Assembly (NCBI GenBank): GCA_019459525.1
Contig: JAIBEY010000087.1
Location: forward strand, 1-64,000
Source of the DNA: Prolixibacteraceae bacterium
GTDB taxonomy: Bacteria; Bacteroidota; Bacteroidia; Bacteroidales; Prolixibacteraceae
DNA length: 64,000 bases
Direction of reading: 5' to 3'
Positions 18,186-28,027 of the stretch are shown here, in pieces (the first letter of the stretch is position 1; each line of letters begins with the position of its first letter). The position numbers and the translations under genes are program-made. The notes beneath the pieces were generated by a model. That model worked only from the letters and a program-made list of their open reading frames with translations. It did not search any database and had not been told where the DNA came from.

Positions 18186-19427
18186 TTAAATTTTCTTGAA
18201 AATAACAGAAGCGTTGTGCCCACCAAAACCAAATGTATTGCTTAGCGCAGTTTTGATTTTGCGTTCTTTAGCGACATTGAAAGTGAAGTCCATTTTTGAA
18301 TCTACTTCAGGATCGTCGGTAAAGTGATTGATTGTAGGCGGTATGATACCATCCTGGATTGCCAGTATCGAAGCGATTGCTTCAACGGCACCGGCAGCTC
18401 CGAGTAAGTGACCAGTCATTGATTTGGTTGCGCTGATGCTTAATTGGTAAGCATGGTCGCCAAAAACATTTCTGATTGCTTTTGGCTCGGCAATATCTCC
18501 CAGGGGAGTTGAAGTTCCGTGAACATTAATGTAATCAATGTCCTCCGGATTCATGCCGGCATCTTCCAGTGCCCATTTCATGACTAAAGTTGCACCACCG
18601 GCCTCAGGGTCGGGAGCGGTCATGTGGTAAGCATCGGCTGACATTCCTCCGCCAACCATTTCAGCATAAATTTTTGCACCACGTTTTACGGCGTGCTCAT
18701 ATTCCTCCAGAATAAGGGCTCCGGAGCCTTCTCCCATAACAAATCCATCGCGGTCCAGGTCGAATGGACGTGAGGCGGTAAATGGATCATCGTTTCGGGT
18801 AGAAAGCGCACGCATGGAATTAAATCCAGCCAAACCTGCAGGATTGATTGCTGCTTCAGAACCACCGGCAATAAATACGTCAACTTTTCCAAGTCGGATG
18901 TAGTTCATCGCTTCGATGAGTGCATGTGAAGCAGATGCACATGCTGTAACGGTCGTGAAATTCGGGCCTCTGAATCCATAACGGATAGAAAGAAGACCAC
19001 TCGCGATGTTGGCAATCATTTTCGGAATGAAGAACGGAGAATAACGAGGCATCTCGTTTTTATAATTCAGTGTTTCTTCAAAGAAGGTTTGTAAACCTCC
19101 AATACCGGCACCCCATACAATTCCGGCTCTGTCTCTATTGATCTTTTCCAGATCAATACCCGAGTCTTCCATTGCCTGCGCAGCCGTGGCATACGCATAC
19201 AAGGTAAACGGATCGTGCTTCCTGATTTCTTTTTTTTCTACGTAAATAGAAGGATCGAAATTTTTAAGCTCGCAAGCAAAAGTAGTTTTGTGTGTAGTAG
19301 CATCAAAATGAGTGATGGGGCCAGCGCCACTTTTCCCATTTTTTAAGCCTTCCCAGAATTCCTCAATAGAATTACCAAGCGGGTTTACAGTTCCAAGGCC
19401 GGTAACAACTACCCGTTTAAATTCCAT
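18186..19427 (-). CDS. fabF: Beta-ketoacyl-ACP synthase II (FabF)
   Basis: A 413-residue condensing enzyme of fatty-acid elongation, joining malonyl-ACP to acyl-ACP. The active-site cysteine sits in VTACASASHALIEA, and the two histidines lie in VHGTSTPLGD and in KSMTGHLLGAAG. Length and N-terminus (MEFKRVVVTGLGTVNPLG) are standard. It lies 19 nt downstream of acpP, which encodes its carrier-protein partner, and 5 nt upstream of rnc. No anomaly seen. Confidence 0.97.
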   Translation of the reverse strand: MEFKRVVVTGLGTVNPLGNSIEEFWEGLKNGKSGAGPITHFDATTHKTTFACELKNFDPSIYVEKKEIRKHDPFTLYAYATAAQAMEDSGIDLEKINRDRAGIVWGAGIGGLQTFFEETLNYKNEMPRYSPFFIPKMIANIASGLLSIRYGFRGPNFTTVTACASASHALIEAMNYIRLGKVDVFIAGGSEAAINPAGLAGFNSMRALSTRNDDPFTASRPFDLDRDGFVMGEGSGALILEEYEHAVKRGAKIYAEMVGGGMSADAYHMTAPDPEAGGATLVMKWALEDAGMNPEDIDYINVHGTSTPLGDIAEPKAIRNVFGDHAYQLSISATKSMTGHLLGAAGAVEAIASILAIQDGIIPPTINHFTDDPEVDSKMDFTFNVAKERKIKTALSNTFGFGGHNASVIFKKI

Positions 19428-19446
19428 AAATCTTGTTTTGTTATTA

Positions 19447-19683
19447 TTACTTCAAATTTGCTTCGATGTGCGTAATAGCTTCACCTACAGTTGAGATTTT
19501 TTCAGCTTGGTCGTCTGGAATAGCCAAATCAAATTCTTTCTCAAATTCCATGATTAACTCAACGGTGTCAAGTGAATCAGCACCAAGGTCGTTAGTGAAT
19601 GATGCTTCGTTAGTTACTTCACTTTCATCAACTCCTAATTTGTCAACAATAATTGCTTTTACTTTTGCTGCAACGTCAGACAT
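19447..19683 (-). CDS. acpP: Acyl carrier protein
   Basis: A 78-residue acidic carrier protein. The phosphopantetheine attachment serine is S37 in the canonical [10 protein letters not shown] motif. It heads the acpP-fabF-rnc operon; the 194-bp gap to the divergent purN gene should contain both promoters. The product carries growing acyl chains for FabF and other fatty-acid enzymes in the cytoplasm. Confidence 0.97.
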   Translation of the reverse strand: MSDVAAKVKAIIVDKLGVDESEVTNEASFTNDLGADSLDTVELIMEFEKEFDLAIPDDQAEKISTVGEAITHIEANLK

Positions 19684-19877
19684 AACTCTAAATTTTTGGT
19701 TAATATTAAAATTGTTTCAAAAAATTCGATGCAAAGTAATAAATTTACGCCTGATATTTCAAACAAAAAATGAACTAAATGGGCATATAATGGTTTGATG
19801 AAGCATTTCGCTAAGCTATATTTGAACTAATTATTCTAAAATTCCATTAGACATAAAACAAAATAATTGATTTATAA

Positions 19878-20453
19878 ATGAAACGAATCGCCATCTTTGC
19901 TTCGGGCTCCGGAACTAATGCACAAAAGATAATTGAGTATTTCTCAGCGAGTAAAGAGATCTTTGTTGATTCTCTTTGGTCGAATAATGAGCATGCGTAT
20001 GCATTAATCCGTGCCGAAAAATTGGGTATAGAGACATTCACTTTTGACAGTGACGAGTTTTACCGGTCGAATGAAATTCTGGACAGATTGTACGATCACC
20101 GCATTGATATGATCGTTTTAGCCGGGTTCCTTTGGCTTGTTCCGCGTAATCTGACTGAATTATTTACTGTTATTAATATACATCCGGCCTTGTTGCCTAA
20201 ATACGGCGGGAAGGGAATGTATGGTACGAATGTGCACAAGGCTGTTCTGGCCTCAAAAGATAAAGAATCGGGAATTACCATTCATCAGGTTAACCAGGAT
20301 TACGACAAAGGAAAGGTTATTTTTCAGGCTACCTGCCCGATTGTTTCCGGTGATACGCCCGAAACACTTGCAGCCCGCATTCATGAGCTGGAATACCAGC
20401 ATTATCCAAGGGTTATTGAAGAATTACTCCTTAAAGATGATGACGAAGATTAG
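19878..20453 (+). CDS. purN: Phosphoribosylglycinamide formyltransferase (PurN)
   Basis: A 191-residue enzyme of purine synthesis that formylates GAR using 10-formyltetrahydrofolate. It has the N-terminal ASGSGTNAQKIIEYF motif, the conserved LAGFLWLVP segment, the INIHPALLPKYGGKGMYG catalytic stretch with N-I-H-P, and a downstream D in DYDKGKVIF. It is transcribed divergently from acpP, the usual Bacteroidota arrangement, and is followed by a strong terminator. Confidence 0.96.
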   Translation: MKRIAIFASGSGTNAQKIIEYFSASKEIFVDSLWSNNEHAYALIRAEKLGIETFTFDSDEFYRSNEILDRLYDHRIDMIVLAGFLWLVPRNLTELFTVINIHPALLPKYGGKGMYGTNVHKAVLASKDKESGITIHQVNQDYDKGKVIFQATCPIVSGDTPETLAARIHELEYQHYPRVIEELLLKDDDED

Positions 20454-20484
20454 GTATCGCTTCTGGTTAGTCAAAAAAATACAA

Positions 20485-20519
20485 CTGCTCTGAAAATAGT
20501 TCTTCAGAGCAGTTTTTTT
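20485..20519 (+). terminator. Rho-independent terminator of purN
   Basis: CTGCTCTGAA (20485-20494) pairs with TTCAGAGCAG (20503-20512) and is followed by a seven-T run. It also faces the end of the opposing efflux operon and could serve it weakly in the other direction. Confidence 0.9.
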
Positions 20520-20569
20520 ATGTCCCGATCAATTAGCCGCAGGACAATGGTTGTAATTGTTTAGTCTCA

Positions 20570-21751
20570 TTAAAATGCCAGTCTGATCAGGTTCAGATCG
20601 ACCAGTAGCAAATAATAATCGTGTTCCAGATTCAGCAATTCTTCCTGCATCAGGTAAAAATATTGCACCTCGGTGAGGTAATTGATCAGCGAAATTTCGC
20701 CGGCGCTTAGCGCTTTACCCAGCAGCTCTACCGAGTTCACACTGCTCAGCGTGGATTGCATTTCGTCGAGACTTGCTTTCAGGATAGCCAATTGCGCCGA
20801 TTTTTCGCGGATGCTATTTTCGCGGCTCAACGTTTCTTCGGTTAGCTTTGCCTGCGCAAATTCCCAACCCGACCGGGCTTGTTTCACTCTATTCTTGTTT
20901 TGCCATAATGGAATGGTCATGGCTGCTCCCGGCCCGGCATATTTCACTTCAGGAGTTTTTTCGTAACCGTAGTTGAGTGCTATTTCCGGAAGGTTTTTGT
21001 TTTGTTCCAGCTTAATTTCCTGTGATGCGATGTTTACATTTCCTGAAACTATCCGAAGTTCGGGATCTTTTTCGCGGTAAAGGCGCACCAATTCCTCGGT
21101 ATCGGTATAGGGAAACAGGGGATAATCCAGCGAATTGAATGCAAATGCTTTTCCGGCATTGGCCAAACTTAACTGCTTATCCACCGTATTTTGCTGTGTT
21201 TCAATCATAGCCAGCAGTTTTCGGGCCTGAGCGAATTCCAGTTTCAATTTGTTTACTTCCAGGATATTGGTTTCGCCAGCCTGCTGTTTTTGCTCAAAAG
21301 AATGCAGCAGTTGCTCAGCATTGCTTTTTCGGTCGGCAAACAGTTTATTGGCTTTCAGCAAATAAATACGCTGAATATAGAACCGTGATGCGTCATTTAA
21401 TACGGCTAACCGCTGCGACTGAAATTCAAAATCAGATTGTTCCTGCTGAAGTTTCGACAGTTTATTTTTCTGACTATAAACGGTTGGGAACTCAATCTTC
21501 TGACTGATTTTAAACGTCGTCATATTTCCCATTTCGTCGGCATTGCCGGGTAGGTAGCCAAATTCAACTTCAGGATTATCCGGAGTTAAACCCGTTTGGG
21601 CCCCTATTTTTTTTGCATTCGACCATTCCCTGAATGATTTTAATTTCAGATTATTGGCCTCTACCGATTTCAGAAATTCGTCCAGATCATTGCCGGCAAA
21701 TACGGAAATTGCGGTTAAAATCGATAAGGTAATTAGGATGACCTGTTTCAT
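20570..21751 (-). CDS. TolC-family outer-membrane efflux protein of metal-type RND system
   Basis: A 393-residue secreted protein with signal peptide MKQVILITLSILTAISVFA. Its long alternating helices, with a repeat of the form ...KKIGAQTGLTPDNPEVEFGYLPG... and heptad-like stretches, are typical of TolC/CusC/CzcC channels. It is the third gene of an operon and its ATG overlaps the RND gene by 4 nt (ATGA). It should form the outer-membrane duct for the RND pump and adaptor encoded upstream. It is shorter than classical TolC but normal for CzcC-like members in this phylum. Confidence 0.85.
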   Translation of the reverse strand: MKQVILITLSILTAISVFAGNDLDEFLKSVEANNLKLKSFREWSNAKKIGAQTGLTPDNPEVEFGYLPGNADEMGNMTTFKISQKIEFPTVYSQKNKLSKLQQEQSDFEFQSQRLAVLNDASRFYIQRIYLLKANKLFADRKSNAEQLLHSFEQKQQAGETNILEVNKLKLEFAQARKLLAMIETQQNTVDKQLSLANAGKAFAFNSLDYPLFPYTDTEELVRLYREKDPELRIVSGNVNIASQEIKLEQNKNLPEIALNYGYEKTPEVKYAGPGAAMTIPLWQNKNRVKQARSGWEFAQAKLTEETLSRENSIREKSAQLAILKASLDEMQSTLSSVNSVELLGKALSAGEISLINYLTEVQYFYLMQEELLNLEHDYYLLLVDLNLIRLAF

Positions 21752-24700
21752 GATAGCATCGTTTTTTTCGGTTGGCGTGTTTCCTTCATATAAAATACCA
21801 TAGGCACGATAACCAGATTTAAAAAGGTAGAGGTGAGCAATCCGCCCAGAATGACAACAGCCATTGGACTTTGGATTTCGTTGCCTGAAAGGTCGCCTTT
21901 GAAAGCAAGTGGAATGAGAGCCAAAGCTGCTGTAAGCGCCGTCATCAGGATGGGATTAAGCCGGTCAATCGATCCATGAACCACCGTTTCGTAGATCGAA
22001 TGTCCCTGTTTCAGCAGGGTTTGGTAATGCGAAATGAGCAAAATTCCGTTCCGGGTAGCGATACCAAACAGCGTGATGAATCCAATGATGGCCGGGATGC
22101 TTAGCACTCCGGACGAAAAATAAATGGCAAATACTCCTCCGATTAGCGCCAGGGGGAGGTTGAGTAAAATAATTCCGGCCAGGCTAAAGGTTTTAAATTC
22201 CTGATAAAGTAGCAGAAAGATGATGAAAACCGATAAAAGCGAAGTTAAGAGAAGCGTTTGAGAGGCACGTGCTTCGCTTTCGAACTGACCGCCATACTCA
22301 ATCCGGTAACCTTCGGGCAGGGTAATGTTTTCGGCAACCCTGTCCTGGATCTCAGTAACTACAGTTCGTAAATCGCTTCCGGAAACATTGGCTGAAACGA
22401 CGATTTTGCGCTGCACATTTTCGCGGCTGATTGAGCTGGGGCCTGAAACTGAAACAATTTCGGCAACTTGTTCCAGCGGAACTTTTTTACCATCGTATGT
22501 GCCAATCAACGCCGAGCGAATGCCATCAACAGATTCGGTGTAATCTTTATTAAGTCGCAGAACCAGGTCGAACCGGCGCTGGCCTTCATAGATGTCTGCC
22601 AGTTTTTCGCCACCAAACGAGATGTCGATAAATTCGTTAAACTGTTCGGTGGTAATTCCATAACTGGCTAACATGTCGCGGTTTGCCCTGATTTGAATCT
22701 GGGGTACTTCAACTTGCTGATCGACGTTGACATCAACCAACCCTTCGATTCCGGAGATCTGACCTTTAATTTCGTTCCCGATAGAAAACAGTTTGTTGAG
22801 GTCGGTGCCAAAGAGTTTGATGGCTATATTGGCGCGGGTGCCCGAAAGCATGTGGTCGATGCGATGCCCCAATGGTTGCCCCACAGTTGCTGCAACTCCC
22901 GGTATTCCTGCAAGTCTGGCCCGTACTTCGGTTTTAAACTCTTCGGCAGAACGTTCCTTTAGCGTGAAGGTGACATCAATTTCGGCACTGTTGGCGCTTT
23001 GCGAGTGTTCGTCGAGTTCCCCGCGACCGGTGCGGCGTGCGGTGCTCACTACTTCCGGAATCGACAACAATTCGTTTTCTACCAGATTGCCCAACCGGTT
23101 GCTTTCGTCGAGCGAAGTCCCGGGTTTACAAACGACGGACAGGGTTAACGAACCTTCGTTAAATTCAGGAAGAAAACTACGGCCCAAAGTGGTGAAGGTG
23201 ACGAGCGCCAGGACAAAAAGCGCCAGGGTTGAAGAAATCACCAGCCTTTTGTGGTTCAATGTCCAGCTCAGTAACTTCCCGTATTGCGCGTTAAGTTTTT
23301 GTGTCAGCCACTTTTCTTTTTCATTTTTTGCCAGGTATTTTTCGTCGGAGAGCAACATTTTGCATAGCAGTGGCGTGAGTGTCATGGCCACTATGAGCGA
23401 AACGAATAACGAAACCACGAAGGCGATCCCCAACGGAATTAACATTCGGCCTTCCATTCCGGAGAGAAAAAACAGGGGAAGAAAAGCCACAATAATGATA
23501 AGCGTGGCATTTAGAATGGATGCCCTGATTTCTTTGGATGCTTCGAAAACCACTGTCAGCGCCGGAAGTCGCTCTTCTTCAGGTTTCATGCGGTTTTGCC
23601 GGAGTCGTTTATACACATTTTCCACGTCAATAATGGCGTCGTCAACCAGCGACCCGATGGCAATAGCCATACCTCCCAAACTCATGGTATTGATGTTCAG
23701 CCCGAGGTATTTTAATGCGATGATGGCGCCCAGCAACGATAGGGGAATGGCTGTCAGCGAAATTAAAGTGGTGCGGAAACTTCCTAAAAACAGGAACAGG
23801 ATGATGATGACAAAAATTGAACCTTCGATCAGTGCATTTTTTACATTGTTCACCGAAGTTTCAATAAAATCGGCCTGGCGGAAGATTTTTGTATCCAGTT
23901 TTACATCGGCAGGCAACGTTTTTCGGAGTGTTTCCAGGTTGGCTTCAATTCTTCTGGTCAGGTCGAGCGTGTTGGTATTGGGCTGTTTTGAAACGGAGAT
24001 GATTATACCTGGCCGGGCATTCATGGAGGCATATCCCATTTTTACGGCGCTGCCGATTTTTACCTCCGCCACATCGCCCACACGAATGGGTTTTCCATCA
24101 ATTAACCTGATGAGCGAATTGCCGAGTTCGTCCAGTTGCGAGGTGCGGGCAATCCCGCGTACCACATATTCATTTCCGAACTGGCGAATGACCCCACCGG
24201 TGGAGTTTTGAGAGATTCCGGTACAAACCTCTGCCAGTTCGCTCATCGAAACGCCCAGGTATTTCATTTTTTGCGGATCGGCCAAAACCTGGTATTGTTT
24301 GTATTCGCCACCAATAATGGTTACCTGCGAAACCCCGGTTGTGGCCAGAAGCAGCGGTTTGATGTTCCAGTCGGCAATGGTGCGCAGATCCATCAGGTTG
24401 GTACTGTCGGCCTGAATACCGATGAAAAACATTTCGCCCATGACACTCGATTGCGGCGCGAGCGTAGGCTGGCCAACGCCCAATGGCATTTGTGCCGAAA
24501 TGCTGATCAGCTTTTCACTAACAATCTGGCGGGCTTTAAAAATATCGGTACCCCAGTCGAATTCTACCCAGACAAACGAAAATCCCTGAGACGAATTGGA
24601 ACGGACACGACGAACATCGGTTGCCCCATTCACTGCTGTTTCAATAGGAAAAGTAACCAGGCGTTCAACTTCTTCGGAAGCCATTCCGTGCGCATCGGTC

Positions 24701-24849
24701 ATGATTACGACGGTTGGGGCTGTCAGGTCAGGAAAAACATCCACGTCCATTTTGCTAGCCGTTCGTAGCCCTACGATGGTCAGCACAGCCGCGCACAGCA
24801 AAATCAGAAATTTGTTGTGCAACGAAAATTTGATAATATGATTTAGCAT
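21748..24849 (-). CDS. RND efflux pump inner-membrane subunit (CusA/CzcA-like)
   Basis: A 1033-residue protein with the full RND layout: twelve predicted helices, two large periplasmic loops and the duplicated halves (FSLHNKFLILLCAAVLTIVGL at the N-terminus). The transmembrane-4 stretch reads IGSLVDDAIIDVEN; the paired acidic residues for proton relay are present, although the exact HME motif of E. coli CusA differs. Operon context (His-rich adaptor and a His/Cys-rich small protein upstream) supports a heavy-metal substrate such as Cu or Zn, but drug-type RND pumps of similar sequence exist. It is placed between the adaptor (11-nt gap) and the TolC-like gene (4-nt overlap). Confidence 0.85.
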   Translation of the reverse strand: MLNHIIKFSLHNKFLILLCAAVLTIVGLRTASKMDVDVFPDLTAPTVVIMTDAHGMASEEVERLVTFPIETAVNGATDVRRVRSNSSQGFSFVWVEFDWGTDIFKARQIVSEKLISISAQMPLGVGQPTLAPQSSVMGEMFFIGIQADSTNLMDLRTIADWNIKPLLLATTGVSQVTIIGGEYKQYQVLADPQKMKYLGVSMSELAEVCTGISQNSTGGVIRQFGNEYVVRGIARTSQLDELGNSLIRLIDGKPIRVGDVAEVKIGSAVKMGYASMNARPGIIISVSKQPNTNTLDLTRRIEANLETLRKTLPADVKLDTKIFRQADFIETSVNNVKNALIEGSIFVIIILFLFLGSFRTTLISLTAIPLSLLGAIIALKYLGLNINTMSLGGMAIAIGSLVDDAIIDVENVYKRLRQNRMKPEEERLPALTVVFEASKEIRASILNATLIIIVAFLPLFFLSGMEGRMLIPLGIAFVVSLFVSLIVAMTLTPLLCKMLLSDEKYLAKNEKEKWLTQKLNAQYGKLLSWTLNHKRLVISSTLALFVLALVTFTTLGRSFLPEFNEGSLTLSVVCKPGTSLDESNRLGNLVENELLSIPEVVSTARRTGRGELDEHSQSANSAEIDVTFTLKERSAEEFKTEVRARLAGIPGVAATVGQPLGHRIDHMLSGTRANIAIKLFGTDLNKLFSIGNEIKGQISGIEGLVDVNVDQQVEVPQIQIRANRDMLASYGITTEQFNEFIDISFGGEKLADIYEGQRRFDLVLRLNKDYTESVDGIRSALIGTYDGKKVPLEQVAEIVSVSGPSSISRENVQRKIVVSANVSGSDLRTVVTEIQDRVAENITLPEGYRIEYGGQFESEARASQTLLLTSLLSVFIIFLLLYQEFKTFSLAGIILLNLPLALIGGVFAIYFSSGVLSIPAIIGFITLFGIATRNGILLISHYQTLLKQGHSIYETVVHGSIDRLNPILMTALTAALALIPLAFKGDLSGNEIQSPMAVVILGGLLTSTFLNLVIVPMVFYMKETRQPKKTMLS

Positions 24850-24860
24850 GATGATCCGGA

Positions 24861-26411
24861 TTAATGAACGTGACCTGAATGTGCATCGAGTGCGCCGGAA
24901 GATTGCGCCAACTTAACCAGAATGGCGCCTTTGCTTACCACCCGATCGGTGTTTCCGATTCCCGATTTGATTTCGGTCCGCATTCCATCGGTAGGGCCCA
25001 AAACAACTTCGCGTTTTTCGAATAATTCAGGATTTACCTGAACGAAGACAAAATAATTGCCCTGTTCTTCCATCAGTGCTGTGTTGGGAACCGTCAGTGC
25101 CTGTGTATTTGAAAGTGTTTTCAGAAAGATTTCGACGAAGCTTCCGGCTGTAAAATTTCCGGTGTTGTTTATCTGAAGCGAAACCGGGATCAGGTAATTG
25201 CTGCTGTTGGCGCTTCGTCCGAACGAAAGCACTTTGCCATTCAGTTCTTCCAGTGTATAAGTCCTGTTTTCATGCGGAATCCGAATGATTGCCGATTGAA
25301 CAGTGCTTAACAGCGAAGCGTATTTTTGCTGAACATCGGCCTGAAGCAGCAGTGTCTTGTTTTTGGTAAGCTCAACGAGCGGTTGCCCGGCTTCAACGTA
25401 TTGTCCGTTAGTCACGAGCAATTGCTTAACAAATCCGCTGATGGTCGATTTTACGGATTGCCCTTTGGAACTGAAATTGGTGTTCAGATTGGTATAAATT
25501 GCCTCGGCGTTCTCCAGTTTATTCCTGGCTTCGAGCAGGTCTTTGTCTGATACAATTTTGTCTTTGGCCAACAGGCTCATCCGATCGTAGTCGGTACGGG
25601 CTTTTTCGAAGTTGTTTTTTGCCTCGGAGAATCTGATTTTCGAATTGTTGTCGGCCATTTCATCGCCCGAAATCAGGAATAAACTTTGCCCGGCAGAAAC
25701 ACTCCGGCCTGCCAGGATAGCTGCTCCGGTGAATTTGACGATTCCGCTGGTTTTAGCTGAAACGGTTTCCCCATCTTCAGGAGCTGAATTAACAATAGCC
25801 GTAGTTTTAATAACCTGCCCGAAAGGAATTACCTGCGGAAGTTCGGTCGCAAAATCGATTTTCCACGATTGTTCTTTGGTAAAACCAATGGTGTTTGTTT
25901 TCGGAGTAACTTCATCTTCGGCGCCGTGAATGGCATCGTGTGCGTCGCCAAAAACGTGGATGTCTGGCACAATAATTTCATAGCTGGCCGAATCTGTTTT
26001 GATTGAAAATACCAGTTGTCCGGTTCCTTCTGTTTCGGGTTTGATGTCGAATCTGAAAATTCCTTTACGCGTGGGTTGTTCCAGCGTTTGCTCCACACTT
26101 TTTGCTCCCACTTCTAAACGGGCCGTTATGCTGCCACTTTCAAGGGCTTTAAAATTTTTCAGGTAGGAGAAATGCGCTAAAATTCCTGATGAGTTTCCGA
26201 CCGAGAATGGGTCTGCTTCAGCAAAAACTTCAAAATCGTTACTATAAGCTGTTAACTGGAGCTTTACGTCGCCGTGTTCGTGCGCGTGTTCACTTTCATT
26301 CTCCGTTTCATGTTCGTGGTCATGCTCGTTGTTTGCCGTATTTGGAGTGTGATTGTGACAGCCCAGAAATAGAACAACAAGCAATGACAAAAAAAGATAT
26401 TTTGTCGCCAT
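24861..26411 (-). CDS. Periplasmic adaptor (HlyD/CusB family), His-rich termini
   Basis: A 516-residue membrane-fusion lipoprotein: the signal ends LVVLFLGCHNH with a lipobox cysteine. Just after it lies a run rich in His, Asp and Glu (EHDHEHETENESEHAHEHGD), and the C-terminus ends HSGHVH. The centre shows the lipoyl/barrel-sandwich pattern (TSGIVKFTG... GQSLFLISGDE, GQYVEAGQPLVELTK) around a helical hairpin (FEKARTDYDRMSLLAKDK). It should link the RND pump to the outer-membrane channel. The His clusters suggest metal capture. First of the three pump genes; 101 nt separate it from the small His-rich gene upstream. Confidence 0.85.
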   Translation of the reverse strand: MATKYLFLSLLVVLFLGCHNHTPNTANNEHDHEHETENESEHAHEHGDVKLQLTAYSNDFEVFAEADPFSVGNSSGILAHFSYLKNFKALESGSITARLEVGAKSVEQTLEQPTRKGIFRFDIKPETEGTGQLVFSIKTDSASYEIIVPDIHVFGDAHDAIHGAEDEVTPKTNTIGFTKEQSWKIDFATELPQVIPFGQVIKTTAIVNSAPEDGETVSAKTSGIVKFTGAAILAGRSVSAGQSLFLISGDEMADNNSKIRFSEAKNNFEKARTDYDRMSLLAKDKIVSDKDLLEARNKLENAEAIYTNLNTNFSSKGQSVKSTISGFVKQLLVTNGQYVEAGQPLVELTKNKTLLLQADVQQKYASLLSTVQSAIIRIPHENRTYTLEELNGKVLSFGRSANSSNYLIPVSLQINNTGNFTAGSFVEIFLKTLSNTQALTVPNTALMEEQGNYFVFVQVNPELFEKREVVLGPTDGMRTEIKSGIGNTDRVVSKGAILVKLAQSSGALDAHSGHVH

Positions 26412-26512
26412 TGGGTTAATGGATTAAATTAAAAATTGGAAAGAAATGTTGGGTACGGATTCCTTAAATCTGCACGAAAGCAAGGCAAAACAACATTTCG
26501 TCTTGCTTGAAA

Positions 26513-26920
26513 CTAACCCAATGGAGGACCCCTTAACGAATAGTATTCGGGCGGCGGGGATGTGGTAATCCGCTCGGTATAAGGTGTTATTTGTGTGGGA
26601 AGAACATCAGGATTTTGGAGAACCAAAACTTGCCTGATGACAGCAAGGAGTTGAAAAGAAACATTCTTGATTTTTTCGCTGTTGAAATTGCAGACGTGCG
26701 CATGAGAATCGGGGCTGTGATGCGCATCAGTACAAAAGTCTAACTCCTGGCTGAAATCAACAGAATGGCTGCACGATTGGCATTCAACAGCATGTTGTAT
26801 ATCGATCCGGCATTGCTCCGATTCCGAATCATGGTGATGGTGCGGAATAATTCCATGCAGCAGCAAAGCCAGCATGGCCATCCACAAAAACACAAATGCT
26901 GTATGTTGTTTCATCTTCAT
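26513..26920 (-). CDS. Small His/Cys-rich secreted or membrane-anchored protein, metal-linked
   Basis: A 135-residue protein from ATG 26920 (a GTG one codon upstream and an ATG at 26914 are alternatives). One N-terminal helix (AFVFLWMAMLALLLHGIIP) is followed at once by HHHHDSES, then AVECQSCSHS, DFCTDAHHSPDSHAHVC. The His/Cys pattern strongly suggests metal binding. I recognise no named domain, although short proteins like this often precede metal RND operons in Bacteroidota. A TATATTTG -7 box on the minus strand at 26929-26936 would give a very short leader. It is probably the first gene of the efflux operon, and perhaps a periplasmic sensor or chaperone. Confidence 0.65.
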   Translation of the reverse strand: MKMKQHTAFVFLWMAMLALLLHGIIPHHHHDSESEQCRIDIQHAVECQSCSHSVDFSQELDFCTDAHHSPDSHAHVCNFNSEKIKNVSFQLLAVIRQVLVLQNPDVLPTQITPYTERITTSPPPEYYSLRGPPLG

Positions 26921-27118
26921 CACAGTTGCAAATATAGTAAATTGACGAATTCCAATTACAAATCAGTTGAATAAGAAATCAACGGATAACATATGGCAAT
27001 AAAATTCAGTTGAAAAAGATCATTTCAGACCAATCCCTCGTTTTAATCCTTTAAATTAGTGGCTCAGAAATACGATCAGTGCTCTGTATTCGAACTAAAA
27101 CCCTAAAACTACTCATTT

Positions 27119-27985
27119 ATGAAACAACTACTCATTTCAATGCTAACGTTCTGCCTGTTCGCACCTGCATTGCTTTTTGCACAAGGCGGTACGGTTTCCG
27201 ATAACCTGTCGGTGCCCAGTAAGATTTTGAAAATGGACCGCAAATACGCCATTTATTTACCTGCTGATTATGAAACTTCGCAACGCAGTTATCCGGTGTT
27301 GTATTTATTGCATGGCGCCGGTGACGATCATTCGGGCTGGGTTCAGTTTGGCGAGGTGAAACACATCGCCGATAAAGCCATTGAAGAGGGAAAATCAACA
27401 GCCATGATTATTGTGATGCCTGACGGGAATACCGGACAGCGTGGTTATTTTAACAGCCCGAAAGGCGACTGGAATTACGAAGACTTTTTCTTTCAGGAGT
27501 TTATACCTTTCATCGAAAAAACGTATCGAATCCGGGCTGAAAAACGGTACCGGGCTATTTCGGGTTTGTCGATGGGCGGCGGCGGAACTTTCATGTACGC
27601 CTTGCATCATCCCGAATTGTTTTCGGCTGCCTGCCCTTTGAGCGCTTATTGCGGCCCCATTTCGATGGAAGAAGCTACGACCCGCTGGGGAAAGCAGTAT
27701 CCAGATATTTCGAAAGACGATCTGGCCAAATATTTCAATAGGCACAGCGCGTTGGAACTGGTGAATGCCATGCCCGATGATCAGAAAAAAGCAGTTCGCT
27801 GGTACATCGATTGTGGCGACGACGATTTTCTGTACGAAGGAAATAGTCTGGTACACATTGCCATGCGCAAAAAAGAAATCCCCCACGAATTTCGCATTCG
27901 GGATGGTGCACACAATTGGACATACTGGCGCGAATCGTTGCCAACCGTACTCAAATTTATTTCCAGCGGGTTCCATCAATTTTAA
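27119..27985 (+). CDS. Secreted alpha/beta-hydrolase esterase (esterase D / FrsA-like)
   Basis: A 288-residue protein with a signal peptide (MKQLLISMLTFCLFAPALLFA). The core is an esterase-D/feruloyl-esterase-like alpha/beta hydrolase: YLLHGAGDDHSGW oxyanion region, nucleophile serine in GLSMGGGG, and a terminal histidine in DGAHNWTYW. Its relatives remove acyl groups from polysaccharides such as acetylated or feruloylated xylan. It precedes a sugar-isomerase-like gene by 42 nt in the same orientation, which suggests a two-gene unit for periplasmic carbohydrate processing. The substrate is inferred from family. Confidence 0.8.
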   Translation: MKQLLISMLTFCLFAPALLFAQGGTVSDNLSVPSKILKMDRKYAIYLPADYETSQRSYPVLYLLHGAGDDHSGWVQFGEVKHIADKAIEEGKSTAMIIVMPDGNTGQRGYFNSPKGDWNYEDFFFQEFIPFIEKTYRIRAEKRYRAISGLSMGGGGTFMYALHHPELFSAACPLSAYCGPISMEEATTRWGKQYPDISKDDLAKYFNRHSALELVNAMPDDQKKAVRWYIDCGDDDFLYEGNSLVHIAMRKKEIPHEFRIRDGAHNWTYWRESLPTVLKFISSGFHQF

Positions 27986-28027
27986 TCCTGAAACAGTAAC
28001 CGAAAATCATATAAAAATTAACCAATT

